Of a stretch of DNA of 17,500 nt, positions 10,992 through 16,562 are shown one piece after another. The position numbers and the translations under genes were made by a program. Within the stretch, counting starts at the first letter, position 1; every line of letters starts with the position of its first letter. The notes beneath the pieces were generated by a model. The model saw only the letters and a program-made list of their open reading frames with translations, was not told the DNA's origin and did not search any database. Source of the stretch: Halisarca cf. caerulea (Eukaryota; Porifera; Demospongiae; Chondrillida; Halisarcidae); the NCBI GenBank assembly GCA_963170055.1, contig CAUJGJ010000397.1, positions 8,851,801 to 8,869,300 on the forward strand, read 5' to 3'.

Positions 10992-13053
10992 ACACACACA
11001 CACACACATACACACACGCACACACACACACACACATACACACACACATTTTATAATTATACATCACTACACAAAGCCACGTATTACTCAGGGATCTTTC
11101 AATTCTAGATCTGTGAGGATAATCTCCAAGTGATTCGAGTTTCCAGGGCCGTAGGCGGCCCACGAGTTTTTTAAACTCGAATCACTTGTTTTTCCCTGTA
11201 GCCTTCAATATGCTCAACATTCCTTCTCAGCTTTTCACCCAGTGATACAATCCATCCAACTGCTTTCGAGAAGTGGTGGGTTCTTAGCAACTCCTCCATT
11301 TCCCTGTATGCCTGTTCCGTTTCACTATCTGCTGGCCCAACACTTGGGGCATCAAAAGGTACGCACAGCGTCCTGGTGACAACCCTGCATGTAGAACAAG
11401 TAATTTGAGTTAAAAACTCGTGGGGGCTGCCGCCCCACGCACTCGAATCACTTGCAAAGCATTGTAGGGTAAGTGCACAGCTGAACATTCATAGAACATA
11501 CTGTTTATTGTAACTGGACAATTGTTTTGAAAACAATTGCCATATTTGGCAATTGTTTTCAAAACAATTCCTATAACTCATTTCTGTATAAATTCATACT
11601 TCTCTATTACTATTATATAAATTCTCTATTATAAGACTTTTCTTCAAATCTACATTATATATATATATATATATATATAGATCGGACGAGCGTTACACAC
11701 CAGAAGTCCAAATGAAAACAATATAGGGGCTGCCACAGGCAGCCCCTAAAAACAAACAATCAAACTCATTGTACCTTGATTCAATGGTTTAATAATACAT
11801 TGAAGTCATGCACATTCTATTATTATTAATAATAACAGGCAATAACATTTAATTCTTTGATGGGCATACAGACAAAGGTATTGCATGCATGTGTGATAGA
11901 ATCAGTCATAATGTATAAATTTACATGTGCACATGCACAGACAATAGTAACAGATATAAATCAATACCCACCTTGAGGAATCTCCCAGTGGGAAATTAGT
12001 AGCAATAATGGGACCTGTAATAGGTTTCAATTGGCCTGTCTGCATATTGGCAGATGCACTGCCATTATAAATATCTACAATCAGTTCCCCGATGTCTAGT
12101 TGTTTTGTTTTAGCCTTCCCTTTCCCTTTTGGGTCATCAATAGCGTAAGGAACAATGCATGCTGAAGATCGAGATAAAAATAATGCGTTGGTGCCACGAA
12201 CATAGTGACTCGATTCTTCTAGACCGAAGAGAGCCAGGCCAAGCTTTATGGCTGTTGATTTTCCGGTTTCTGCAGGCCCTACTGCTACCGGTATACTGCA
12301 ACCACCAAATATTTCCCTCACTATGGTGTAATGGAACATCATGAGCATTTCACTGATTACCACGCCCGCCTCAAAATTGTGCTGAAGACAAGCTCTCATA
12401 ATTTCAAAATACTTCACAAGTACATTTGAACTTAGTGGCTTGATTATATTGCATGCTATATTGCCCTGCAAAGTCGAAAGATCTGATTCCTGCCCTAAAG
12501 CTTCTTTTGGCAACCAAATAAACTGAGACCCATATAAATCATCTATTTGGCAACCATTTTGGCTGATTTGCATATCGGGACTGAGTATCCAGATCCTTTG
12601 ATCGTGGCTTTCCAGGTGTTGTGAAGGGTAGAATACTGCTTTTTTAATGGGCAAATTTCCCTGTGTGTTTCTCTTCAGAAAGTGAAAAAATTCTACCAGC
12701 TGGTTGTGCTCAAAGGAGCAAAGCATGCCTCCACTGCCATATGACATATTGATTTGTTGTATAAACTTAAACTTATTACGAATTGCATCACTAGTAAACA
12801 AGTAATTCGAGTTAAAAACTCGTGGGGGCTGCCGCCCCACGCACTCGAATCACTTGCAAAGCATTGGAGTGTAAGTGCACAGCTGAACAGTCATTGAACA
12901 TACTGTTTATTGTAACTGGATGATTGTTTTGAAAACAATTGCCATATTTGGCAATTGTTTTCAAAACAATTCCTATAACTCATTCCTGTATAAATTCATA
13001 CTTCTCTATTACTATTATATAAATTCTCTATTATAAGACTTTTCTTCAAATCC

Positions 13054-13102
<49 letters not shown>

Positions 13103-13497
13103 GACGAGCGTTACACACCGGAAGTCCAAATGAAAACAATATAGGGGCTGCCTATGGCAGCCCCTAAAAAGGCAGTCCTGCAGTATAAATGGGTATAATA
13201 CATTACATGAAAACACCATATAAATATTTAGATCCTATATATCCTTTTTCTTACCTCATTTTCCCATCAAGTGATCTAGTAACTTCAGCAACATAGCCTG
13301 TTGAGGACCCTGCCTCAACAAGAGCAACAAGTTGGATCTTGCAGTCAAGTTTGACATAATACTTTCCCTTTCTAACAATTCCACTTGTGCACTCCTCATC
13401 GTCTACCTTAAAATCTTGAGTCAATAGATACATGGCTTACAGGATGCATGAAGAAATGAAAATACATGCATACACATGTGCATGTATTGACTATTAC

Positions 13498-13571
<74 letters not shown>

Positions 13572-13580
13572 CACACACAT

Positions 13581-13672
<92 letters not shown>

Positions 13673-14968
13673 GTATACCACAAGGGCAAAGCCCAAAGGG
13701 TATATAGCTCAGTATTTATTTCCCATGATCCCAGGTCTACAATGGGTATAACTTGTTTGCATCCCATGGCAACCACTTCACAGGCTAGGAAGAAGCTTCT
13801 CAGGAGTCGGTTAGAGTACAGCAGACGCTTTTCCTTCAGCTTTATAGATTCTTGCTGGAACGAAGCTTCTGAATAACACCAGAATCATATAGCTTGGTTT
13901 AAATTCAGTCTATGAAGGACAAATAGCAAGAAGGGCCTCTAGGCTGTGTTGGAACAGTGTGATATTGGCGGCTCTTTCAGCTATAATCAAGAACAAAATC
14001 CCAAGAACCAGTAGGCATCGGCAAAACAAGGCTAGTAAATCAGGATGGGCCACAATCACATCATTTCATTGGGGTTTCTGTAGCTATACCTATCCTGTTT
14101 CTGTATAATCACCTTGCTAATACATGAGTATACAAAAAAGATTCAATTAGTAGTTGATGTAATGACATTGGATAAAAGTAAGAATTAAGTGTGTATGTTG
14201 TTGAGGCCCAGCTACTTTAAATGAATAAGATGGTAGGTGGTAAAATTATAGAAAATTATAAGTAGGAATTTGATGACAGAGTGAGCATGGACAAACAAAG
14301 TGGAATGTGCACGAGTTGTTCGGATAGAAATCATATTGCTGCAATCTAAATCAAAAGCAATCTAGGAATCAGTCAGTTTTAGCAATCTACATTAGTCTAC
14401 TTGACTCAAGTTCTTCAGGTGCCATGTTTGTGATTGTGCAACACACCCGCGATTTTGAATAATATACTATTAATTTTATAAGTTATAGCAGCATACGTAT
14501 ACTCAAAGGAGTATCTATGCTAGCAGCAGAAAATAGCAGGTCGACTCAGTGACTTAGAACCTATAACTCAAAGCTAACCCACAATAACATATGGAGAAAC
14601 CCCTCAGAGTCTTGTAAAAGTTGACAATGAACTTGTGCAGAACAGTGATCATGCACATGTATATAGGTATAGTTAATTTTACCTGACCACTCCTATACCC
14701 TTCCTCCAGGCCTGATATCATAACTGAACTAGTGAATGGAAATGAAGGGCACTTACATTAGTAGGTACACTAGTGATGCTGCTAGACCCTGGAGATGGTA
14801 CCACTGGAGACTGTGTACGAATGTATTCACTCTCTTCTGATTGATTCTAATATTCAGTGATAGTAAAGAAAAAAATTCAATGAAAGGTAAATTTGTGTCT
14901 ATAGTAAAGCTAAATGATAATTCTAACCTGTGAATCCATTAGATACAAAAGATAAGTCCAAGCAGTGT
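6412..14968 (-). CDS. multi-exon gene for an unrecognised P-loop ATPase protein (N-terminally partial)
   Basis: Assembled by me from splice sites and phase: exons 14968-14928, 14846-14757, 13854-13665, 13435-13255, 12790-11972, 11384-11186, 8545-8486, 8121-7921, 7180-6904 and 6497-6412. The phases at the joins are 0, 0, 1, 2, 2, 0, 0, 0 and 1, and every join keeps an open frame. The product is at least about 713 residues. Order: Ser/Pro-rich linker, an unknown N-terminal region, an ATPase core with Walker [10 protein letters not shown] (about 12279-12253) and a Walker-B-like [10 protein letters not shown] (about 12159-12130), a helical region, and a hydrophilic C-terminus with a nuclear-signal-like AKRIR. 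The ATPase layout, with [13 protein letters not shown] and then IIATNF, recalls DUF927/SF3-helicase-like proteins, but that is a guess. No start codon was identified upstream. The introns are loaded with mobile elements and microsatellites, yet all exons remain open, which argues for a functional host gene. Confidence 0.6.
6498..6903 (-). other. intron of the ATPase gene
   Basis: GT-AG intron of 406 bp (GTACGT donor, TTCCACAG acceptor). I saw no repeat family member or coding segment that I could support. Confidence 0.5.
6904..7180 (-). CDS. ATPase gene, penultimate exon
   Basis: Acceptor ..tatatctatag ends at 7181 (phase 0) and donor GAAG|GTACGT lies at 6904/6903 (phase 1); 277 nt. It encodes [20 protein letters not shown], then a Ser-rich stretch, [12 protein letters not shown], a basic [10 protein letters not shown] patch and a charged REEEKRIRE end. 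No family recognised. It is open throughout and splice-consistent on both sides. Confidence 0.65.
7181..7920 (-). other. intron of the ATPase gene holding a foldback element
   Basis: 740-bp GT-AG intron (GTAAGC donor at 7920). It contains a MITE-like foldback structure at 7339-7767 with a (TA)n core; the rest is AT-rich without features. Confidence 0.5.
7339..7767. mobile_element. MITE/foldback-like element in intron
   Basis: The termini are a 12-bp perfect inverted repeat: gtagcctaaggg at 7339-7350 and cccttaggctac at 7756-7767. Inside are a second, imperfect inverted pair (tgtttgctgcatgacgtagg near 7408 against ..atgtgcagcaaac near 7737) and a third pair (aagtgtgcaaatt near 7517 and aatttgcacactt near 7601), so much of the element can fold back. 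A (TA)n tract occupies 7645-7697. It has no coding capacity, and I could not define a target-site duplication. Confidence 0.5.
7921..8121 (-). CDS. ATPase gene, internal exon (67 codons)
   Basis: Acceptor ..tttgtatcctatag ends at 8122 and donor GAA|GTAAGC lies at 7921/7920; 201 nt, phase 0 at both ends. It encodes [20 protein letters not shown], followed by [20 protein letters not shown] and a helical [19 protein letters not shown]. It looks mostly alpha-helical; family unknown. Confidence 0.65.
8122..8485 (-). other. intron of the ATPase gene
   Basis: 364-bp AT-rich GT-AG intron with a good donor (ATG|GTAAGT). It includes a short tataa tandem run near 8139-8160. Nothing else stands out. Confidence 0.5.
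8486..8545 (-). CDS. ATPase gene, 20-codon exon abutting the transposon end
   Basis: Donor GAAATG|GTAAGT lies at 8486/8485. The acceptor ttcaag ends at 8546, only 11 bp from the hairpin end of element C/D. It encodes [20 protein letters not shown], phase 0 at both ends. The same frame extends upstream through TTC AAG (Phe-Lys) up to the AAAAA that borders the element. This fits an exon that was continuous with exon 11384-11186 before the insertion. Confidence 0.55.
8629..8656. repeat. (AT)n microsatellite
   Basis: A run of AT dinucleotides inside element C/D, at the position equivalent to the (AT)n tracts of elements A and B, so it is part of the element design. Confidence 0.9.
8655..9400 (+). 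repeat. 746-bp repeat copy 1 (inverted relative to 15817-16562)
   Basis: It aligns along its whole length with the reverse complement of 15817-16562, with scattered substitutions and small indels. It lies inside element C/D, right next to its (AT)n tract. Exon-like units seen in both copies end at 9063 (..aacag|gtaagatgag) and run 9248-9380 (..ttgcttag| to ..gcag|gtaagatgag). In this copy the related reading frame is broken by a TGA in the segment just before 8876 and by a one-base deletion near 8898. Confidence 0.85.
9457..9517. repeat. (GT)n microsatellite
   Basis: Near-perfect GT dinucleotide run inside element C/D. The open frames it creates (poly Val-Cys or His-Thr) are not genes. Confidence 0.95.
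9733..9973. repeat. (GT)n microsatellite cluster with interruptions
   Basis: Several GT runs interrupted by short unique segments, for example around 9780-9800 and 9818-9838. Part of the interior of element C/D. Confidence 0.9.
10113..10146. repeat. (GT)n microsatellite
   Basis: A 34-bp GT dinucleotide run inside element C/D, the last of the GT-oriented arrays before the AT-rich interior. Confidence 0.9.
10147..10688. other. AT-rich interior of element C/D
   Basis: Very AT-rich, with aataataata-type runs around 10540-10560. No coding or structural signal was found that I could support. Confidence 0.4.
10689..11048. repeat. (CA)n microsatellite arrays
   Basis: CA runs at about 10689-10725 and 10914-11048, with scattered atacac and gtgtac interruptions. 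They have the opposite strand composition to the GT arrays at 9457-10146. Confidence 0.9.
11127..11188. repeat. Terminal palindrome of element C/D (contains candidate 5' splice site)
   Basis: The perfect 16-bp arms caagtgattcgagttt (11127-11142) and aaactcgaatcacttg (11173-11188) flank an inner GC-rich stem (gggccg..cggccc). On the minus strand it starts directly after exon ..gaaaaa and offers a donor CAA|GTGATT at 11186/11185. It is the homologue of 11397-11454 and 12799-12856. Confidence 0.8.
11186..11384 (-). CDS. ATPase gene, exon after the P-loop exon
   Basis: Acceptor ..ttctacatgcag ends at 11385 and completes the split Arg codon in phase 2 ([18 protein letters not shown]). Then 66 codons run to a weak donor CAA|GTGATT at 11186/11185, inside the transposon palindrome, phase 0. 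[10 protein letters not shown] looks like the end of the ATPase core. The rest ([20 protein letters not shown]) is helical. Without splicing, translation would continue ..QVIRV and stop at 11171-11173, losing about 207 C-terminal residues. The donor is therefore a critical inference. Confidence 0.6.
11397..11747 (+). mobile_element. Short hairpin-ended element A (351 bp, non-autonomous)
   Basis: The left end is a palindrome at 11397-11454. The middle has a 50-bp perfect stem-loop (11520-11569). (AT)n lies near 11656-11680. The right end is the stem ggggctgcc-aca-ggcagcccc at 11726-11746, followed by T and AAAAA. It is nearly identical to element B at 12799-13165. It sits in an ATPase-gene intron; on the gene strand the T-tract it entered belongs to the 3' splice-site pyrimidine tract, 10 bp from the acceptor AG. 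It carries no coding sequence. Confidence 0.8.
11520..11569. repeat. 50-bp perfect stem-loop in element A
   Basis: 23-bp arms (aattgttttgaaaacaattg plus cca, and the reverse complement) around a tatt loop. Each arm is itself nearly palindromic. It is conserved in element B at 12923-12970. Confidence 0.85.
11748..11971 (-). other. remainder of ATPase-gene intron around element A
   Basis: The part of the intron 11385-11971 not made of element A. It starts GTGGGT on the minus strand and is AT-rich, with a taataataat run; no other feature was found. Confidence 0.45.
11972..12790 (-). CDS. ATPase gene, main exon with P-loop ATPase core
   Basis: 819 nt: acceptor ..tgtttactag ends at 12791 (phase 2), donor AG|GTGGGT at 11972/11971 (phase 2), 272 full codons. 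Exon residues 1-160 are a helical and mixed region of unknown type ([20 protein letters not shown]..). Residues 163-175 ([13 protein letters not shown]) lead into Walker [10 protein letters not shown] at 171-179. A hydrophobic strand and DD at 211-219 (CIVPYAIDD) suits Walker B. GKGKAKTK at 221-228 is a basic insert. [20 protein letters not shown], then IIATNF, may form the sensor-1 strand ending in TN. This supports an ATP-hydrolysing motor, possibly helicase-like of DUF927/SF3 type; the family is unproven. Confidence 0.75.
12799..13165 (+). mobile_element. Short hairpin-ended element B (367 bp, non-autonomous)
   Basis: Near-identical to element A. Palindrome at 12799-12856, internal stem-loop at 12923-12970, a longer (AT)n at about 13054-13100, and the stem ggggctgcc-tat-ggcagcccc at 13144-13164, then T and AAAAA. 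Most of the 16-bp length difference comes from the (AT)n tract. It lies in the next intron upstream of the one holding A and has the same orientation. Its palindrome end is 4 bp from the acceptor AG (12792-12791). The high identity of A and B suggests recent insertion or a local copying event. Confidence 0.8.
13255..13435 (-). CDS. ATPase gene, internal exon (about 59 codons)
   Basis: Donor ATGAG|GTAAGA lies at 13255/13254 (phase 2); the Ser codon completed by the next exon gives DGKM-S-DAIRNK. The acceptor is probably ..cttcatgcatcctgtaag ending at 13436 (phase 1). It encodes [20 protein letters not shown], then [20 protein letters not shown] and [15 protein letters not shown]. The pattern looks beta-rich, like a small adaptor domain; no family recognised. 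The donor side is firm, the acceptor less so. Confidence 0.65.
13436..13664 (-). other. Intron made almost entirely of (GT/CA)n
   Basis: A 229-bp intron. On the gene strand it opens directly with the GT repeat (ATAT|GTGTGTGT) and ends after a hairpin (arms aatacatgca 13461-13470 and tgcatgtatt 13479-13488) and a short pyrimidine tract. The CA array on the plus strand spans about 13501-13664 with a few atgcac or atacac interruptions. Confidence 0.5.
13501..13664. repeat. (CA)n microsatellite
   Basis: About 160 bp of CA dinucleotides with three short interruptions, forming the bulk of an ATPase-gene intron. Confidence 0.95.
13665..13854 (-). CDS. ATPase gene, N-proximal exon
   Basis: Acceptor ..cttcgttccag ends at 13855 (phase 0), then 63 codons and one base to the candidate donor at 13665/13664 (phase 1). 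It encodes [20 protein letters not shown], then [20 protein letters not shown] and [17 protein letters not shown]. It is open and of normal composition up to the microsatellite, so I read it as coding although no family is recognised. An alternative acceptor (..ggtgttattcag, 13866) would change the phase. The last residues overlap a gggcaaagccc hairpin, and the donor could be a few codons earlier. Confidence 0.55.
13855..14756 (-). other. long intron of the ATPase gene
   Basis: About 900 bp between the N-proximal exons (donor AAT|GTAAGT at 14757/14756). I found no coding segment or clear transposon. A short agcaatcta motif recurs around 14340-14390. Confidence 0.4.
14757..14846 (-). CDS. ATPase gene, Ser/Pro-rich 30-codon exon
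   Basis: Acceptor ..actgaatattag ends at 14847 and the strong donor AAT|GTAAGT lies at 14757/14756; exactly 90 nt, phase 0 at both ends. It encodes [20 protein letters not shown], then [10 protein letters not shown], a flexible linker-like composition. Small size and composition limit the certainty. Confidence 0.5.
14928..14968 (-). CDS. ATPase gene, most upstream exon seen (partial evidence)
   Basis: Donor CAG|GTTAGA lies at 14928/14927 (phase 0), preceded by [13 protein letters not shown]. The acceptor may be ..aaacctgaag ending at 14969, with a 62-bp intron up to a good donor A|GTAAGC at 15031/15030. The exon upstream of that donor would enter the minisatellite, so the 5' end of the gene is unresolved. 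Confidence 0.35.
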
Positions 14969-15041
14969 CTTCAGGTTTACAGCATGTGGTTGAGGCAAAA
15001 CAGGAAATTAATGAAATGAGGGGGGCTTACTCATAGAGGAG

Positions 15042-15632
15042 GACACACTGGACACACTAGACACTCTAGACACTCTGGACACACTCTAGACACACTAGAC
15101 ACACAAGACACACTAGACACACAGACACTATGGACACATTAGACACTCTAGACACACTACACACACAAGACACTATAGACACATTAGACACTCTAGACAC
15201 ACTAGATACACAAGACACTATAGACACTATAGACACACTAGACACACTAGACGCGCGACATACTAGACACACTATTACACCACACGAGACACACTAGACA
15301 CACAAGACACACAAGACACTATAGACACTATAGACACACTAGACACACTAGACACACAAGACACACTAGATACACTAGACACGTGCGCACTAGACACACT
15401 AGACACACTAGACACACTTGACACACTAGACTCACAAGACACACAAAACACACAAAACACACTAGACTCACAAGACACACTGGACTCGCAAGACACACTA
15501 GACACTATAGACTCACAAGACACACTAGACACACTAAACACTATAAACTCACAAGACACACTAGAGACACTAGACACTATAGACATGACACACTAGATAC
15601 ACGACACACTAGATACACAAGACACTATAGAC
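15042..15632. repeat. Minisatellite, about 9-bp unit (gacacacta and variants)
   Basis: About 590 bp of tandem gacacacta, gacacacaa, gacactata and similar units, with some 10-bp or shortened units. Because most units are a multiple of three, long open frames appear on the minus strand (Ser-Val/Cys-rich, SVSSVS-like). They have repeat composition, no start or splice context, and are not called as genes. Confidence 0.9.
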
Positions 15633-15816
15633 ACTGTAATTACATTAATTAATTAATTATGAATATCATTATATAAATTAATTAAGTATGAATATCATTA
15701 TATTCATGAAAGGTACATGAAGAACTAGCCCCGAAGGCCTGCTCTCACTAAACCTTACCGAAACACTTGTCATACAAGTTCAACTGTTCGAAAACGGTTT
15801 GCTAATTCAAAACAGA
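15633..15816. other. AT-rich spacer between minisatellite and 746-bp repeat copy 2
   Basis: Contains a direct duplication of attaattaa..tatgaatatcattata (about 15646-15676 and 15677-15707) and a small acttg-tcata-caagt hairpin near 15767-15781. No element end could be identified. Confidence 0.4.
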
Positions 15817-16562
15817 GCTTTTATCTCTCATCTTACCTGCCTGTTCCCCAAACTTCTTTGGATCTTCCCGTTGTTTCCATACTTTCACGGTTCAAAGGTT
15901 TTCTTCTCATCCAAACATCTGTGTCCTATTCTCTGACGTGTTGCACCATAGTATCTATGGTTAGAGGACCTAAGCAAACACACATACACAAGATTACATA
16001 CACGACGCGAACATATCCACGAAAACACATCAACAAACTATTTTATTAAAGACCTGCTCATGCTAAACGTCATTAAAACACTTTTACATGCGTGTTCAAG
16101 CACTCCATAATGGTTAACTAAAAGACAAAAGGCTTTCCACACTCATCTCACCTGTTTCCAAAGCTTTCTTTAGCCTTTTCTTCATTTCCATGGACTTCCG
16201 CGGTAGTGTAAGGTACAATGTCTCAGTAACATCATCCTTCCAAGAATGTTTCCGTCCTAAATGCTTCGTCAAAGTTCTCTTCCTTGTTAGATGAGGCCGC
16301 TTAACAGCTTTTGTCAAGTTTTTGAGTCCTTTCACAACTTCTAAAACGAAGACAACAACTTTAAACCAGTCACTCTACCTCTAAAAATTGAAGGCCCACG
16401 GACATTCTTTGAGCGAGTTGAATCTTCGTGATTAACTCTCAATCCGAATCTTTAGGTCTTAAAGATTCTTCGTTGACGAAAATAGAAGCAAAGACACAAA
16501 ATTCACTGAATAATACCAACGACTTCGACTACCGCCTAAAAGTCCGCCATGTTGTTGACATA
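15817..16562 (-). repeat. 746-bp repeat copy 2 (inverted relative to 8655-9400)
   Basis: The reverse complement matches 8655-9400 throughout. Exon-like units are conserved at equal sizes (133 bp at 15837-15969 and at 9248-9380). Its distal end stops at ..gttgacata, where copy 1 runs on into (AT)n and then the hairpin end; here that sequence is replaced by a pogo-type element, so the rest of this copy probably lies beyond the window. Confidence 0.85.
15926..16451 (-). CDS. Putative small basic protein carried by the hairpin-ended element (three exons, N-terminus open)
   Basis: Exon parts: 16451-16379, 16340-16152 and 15969-15926. The introns would be 38 bp (AGAG|GTAGAG to cttcgttttag) and 182 bp (ACAG|GTGAGA to tttgcttag); phase 1 fits at both joins. 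The frame reads EDSTRSKNVRGPSIFRE, then VVKGLKNLTKAVKRPHLTRK, then [20 protein letters not shown], and ends [18 protein letters not shown]. About 101 residues are visible, very rich in Lys and Arg, so nucleic-acid binding is possible. The same stop and splice positions exist in copy 1 at 8655-9400, where a TGA and a one-base deletion break the frame. I do not recognise the family, and no start codon is clear. Confidence 0.4.

Larger units (their letters stand above)
8552..11193 (-). mobile_element. Long hairpin-ended element C/D with flanking TTTTT (acts as an intron)
   Basis: The core is 8557-11188 (2632 bp). The left end is a stem gggccgcc-aaa-ggcggccc followed by ctatattgtttt, a spacer and (AT)n. 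This matches, inverted, the right ends of elements A and B. The right end is a palindrome at 11127-11188 with perfect 16-bp arms, matching the left ends of A and B. TTTTT borders both sides (8552-8556 and 11189-11193), either a target duplication or insertion into a T-tract. Inside are a 746-bp segment shared with 15817-16562, long (GT)n and (CA)n arrays, and an AT-rich stretch. The T-tract target, terminal stem-loops and internal simple repeats recall Helentron-associated (HINE/DINE-1-like) elements, but no Rep/helicase is present, so that class is only a hypothesis. Confidence 0.65.

Noticed and set aside
9273..11163. Long open frames with His-Thr or Cys-Val repeats on both strands
   Set aside because: They are translations of (GT/CA)n microsatellites and have no other coding character.
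8552..11193. Palindrome 11127-11188 as an independent small insertion that truncates the gene
   Set aside because: Its orientation matches the hairpin end at 8557 exactly as in A and B, TTTTT borders both outer sides, and the exon frame resumes beyond 8552, so one long element is the simpler reading. A truncating allele remains possible without RNA data.
13408..13776. Open frame running from the ATPase exon through the (CA)n tract
   Set aside because: Only the part above 13664 looks coding; the poly Cys-Val stretch is microsatellite and is treated as intron.
15066..15586. Ser-Val-rich minus-strand frames in the minisatellite
   Set aside because: The composition is fixed by the 9-bp unit, there is no start or domain, and length variants break units; kept only as a low-interest note.
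15042..15632. Possible CRISPR-like array
   Set aside because: The units are about 9 bp and contiguous, without spacers, in eukaryotic DNA; it is a minisatellite.
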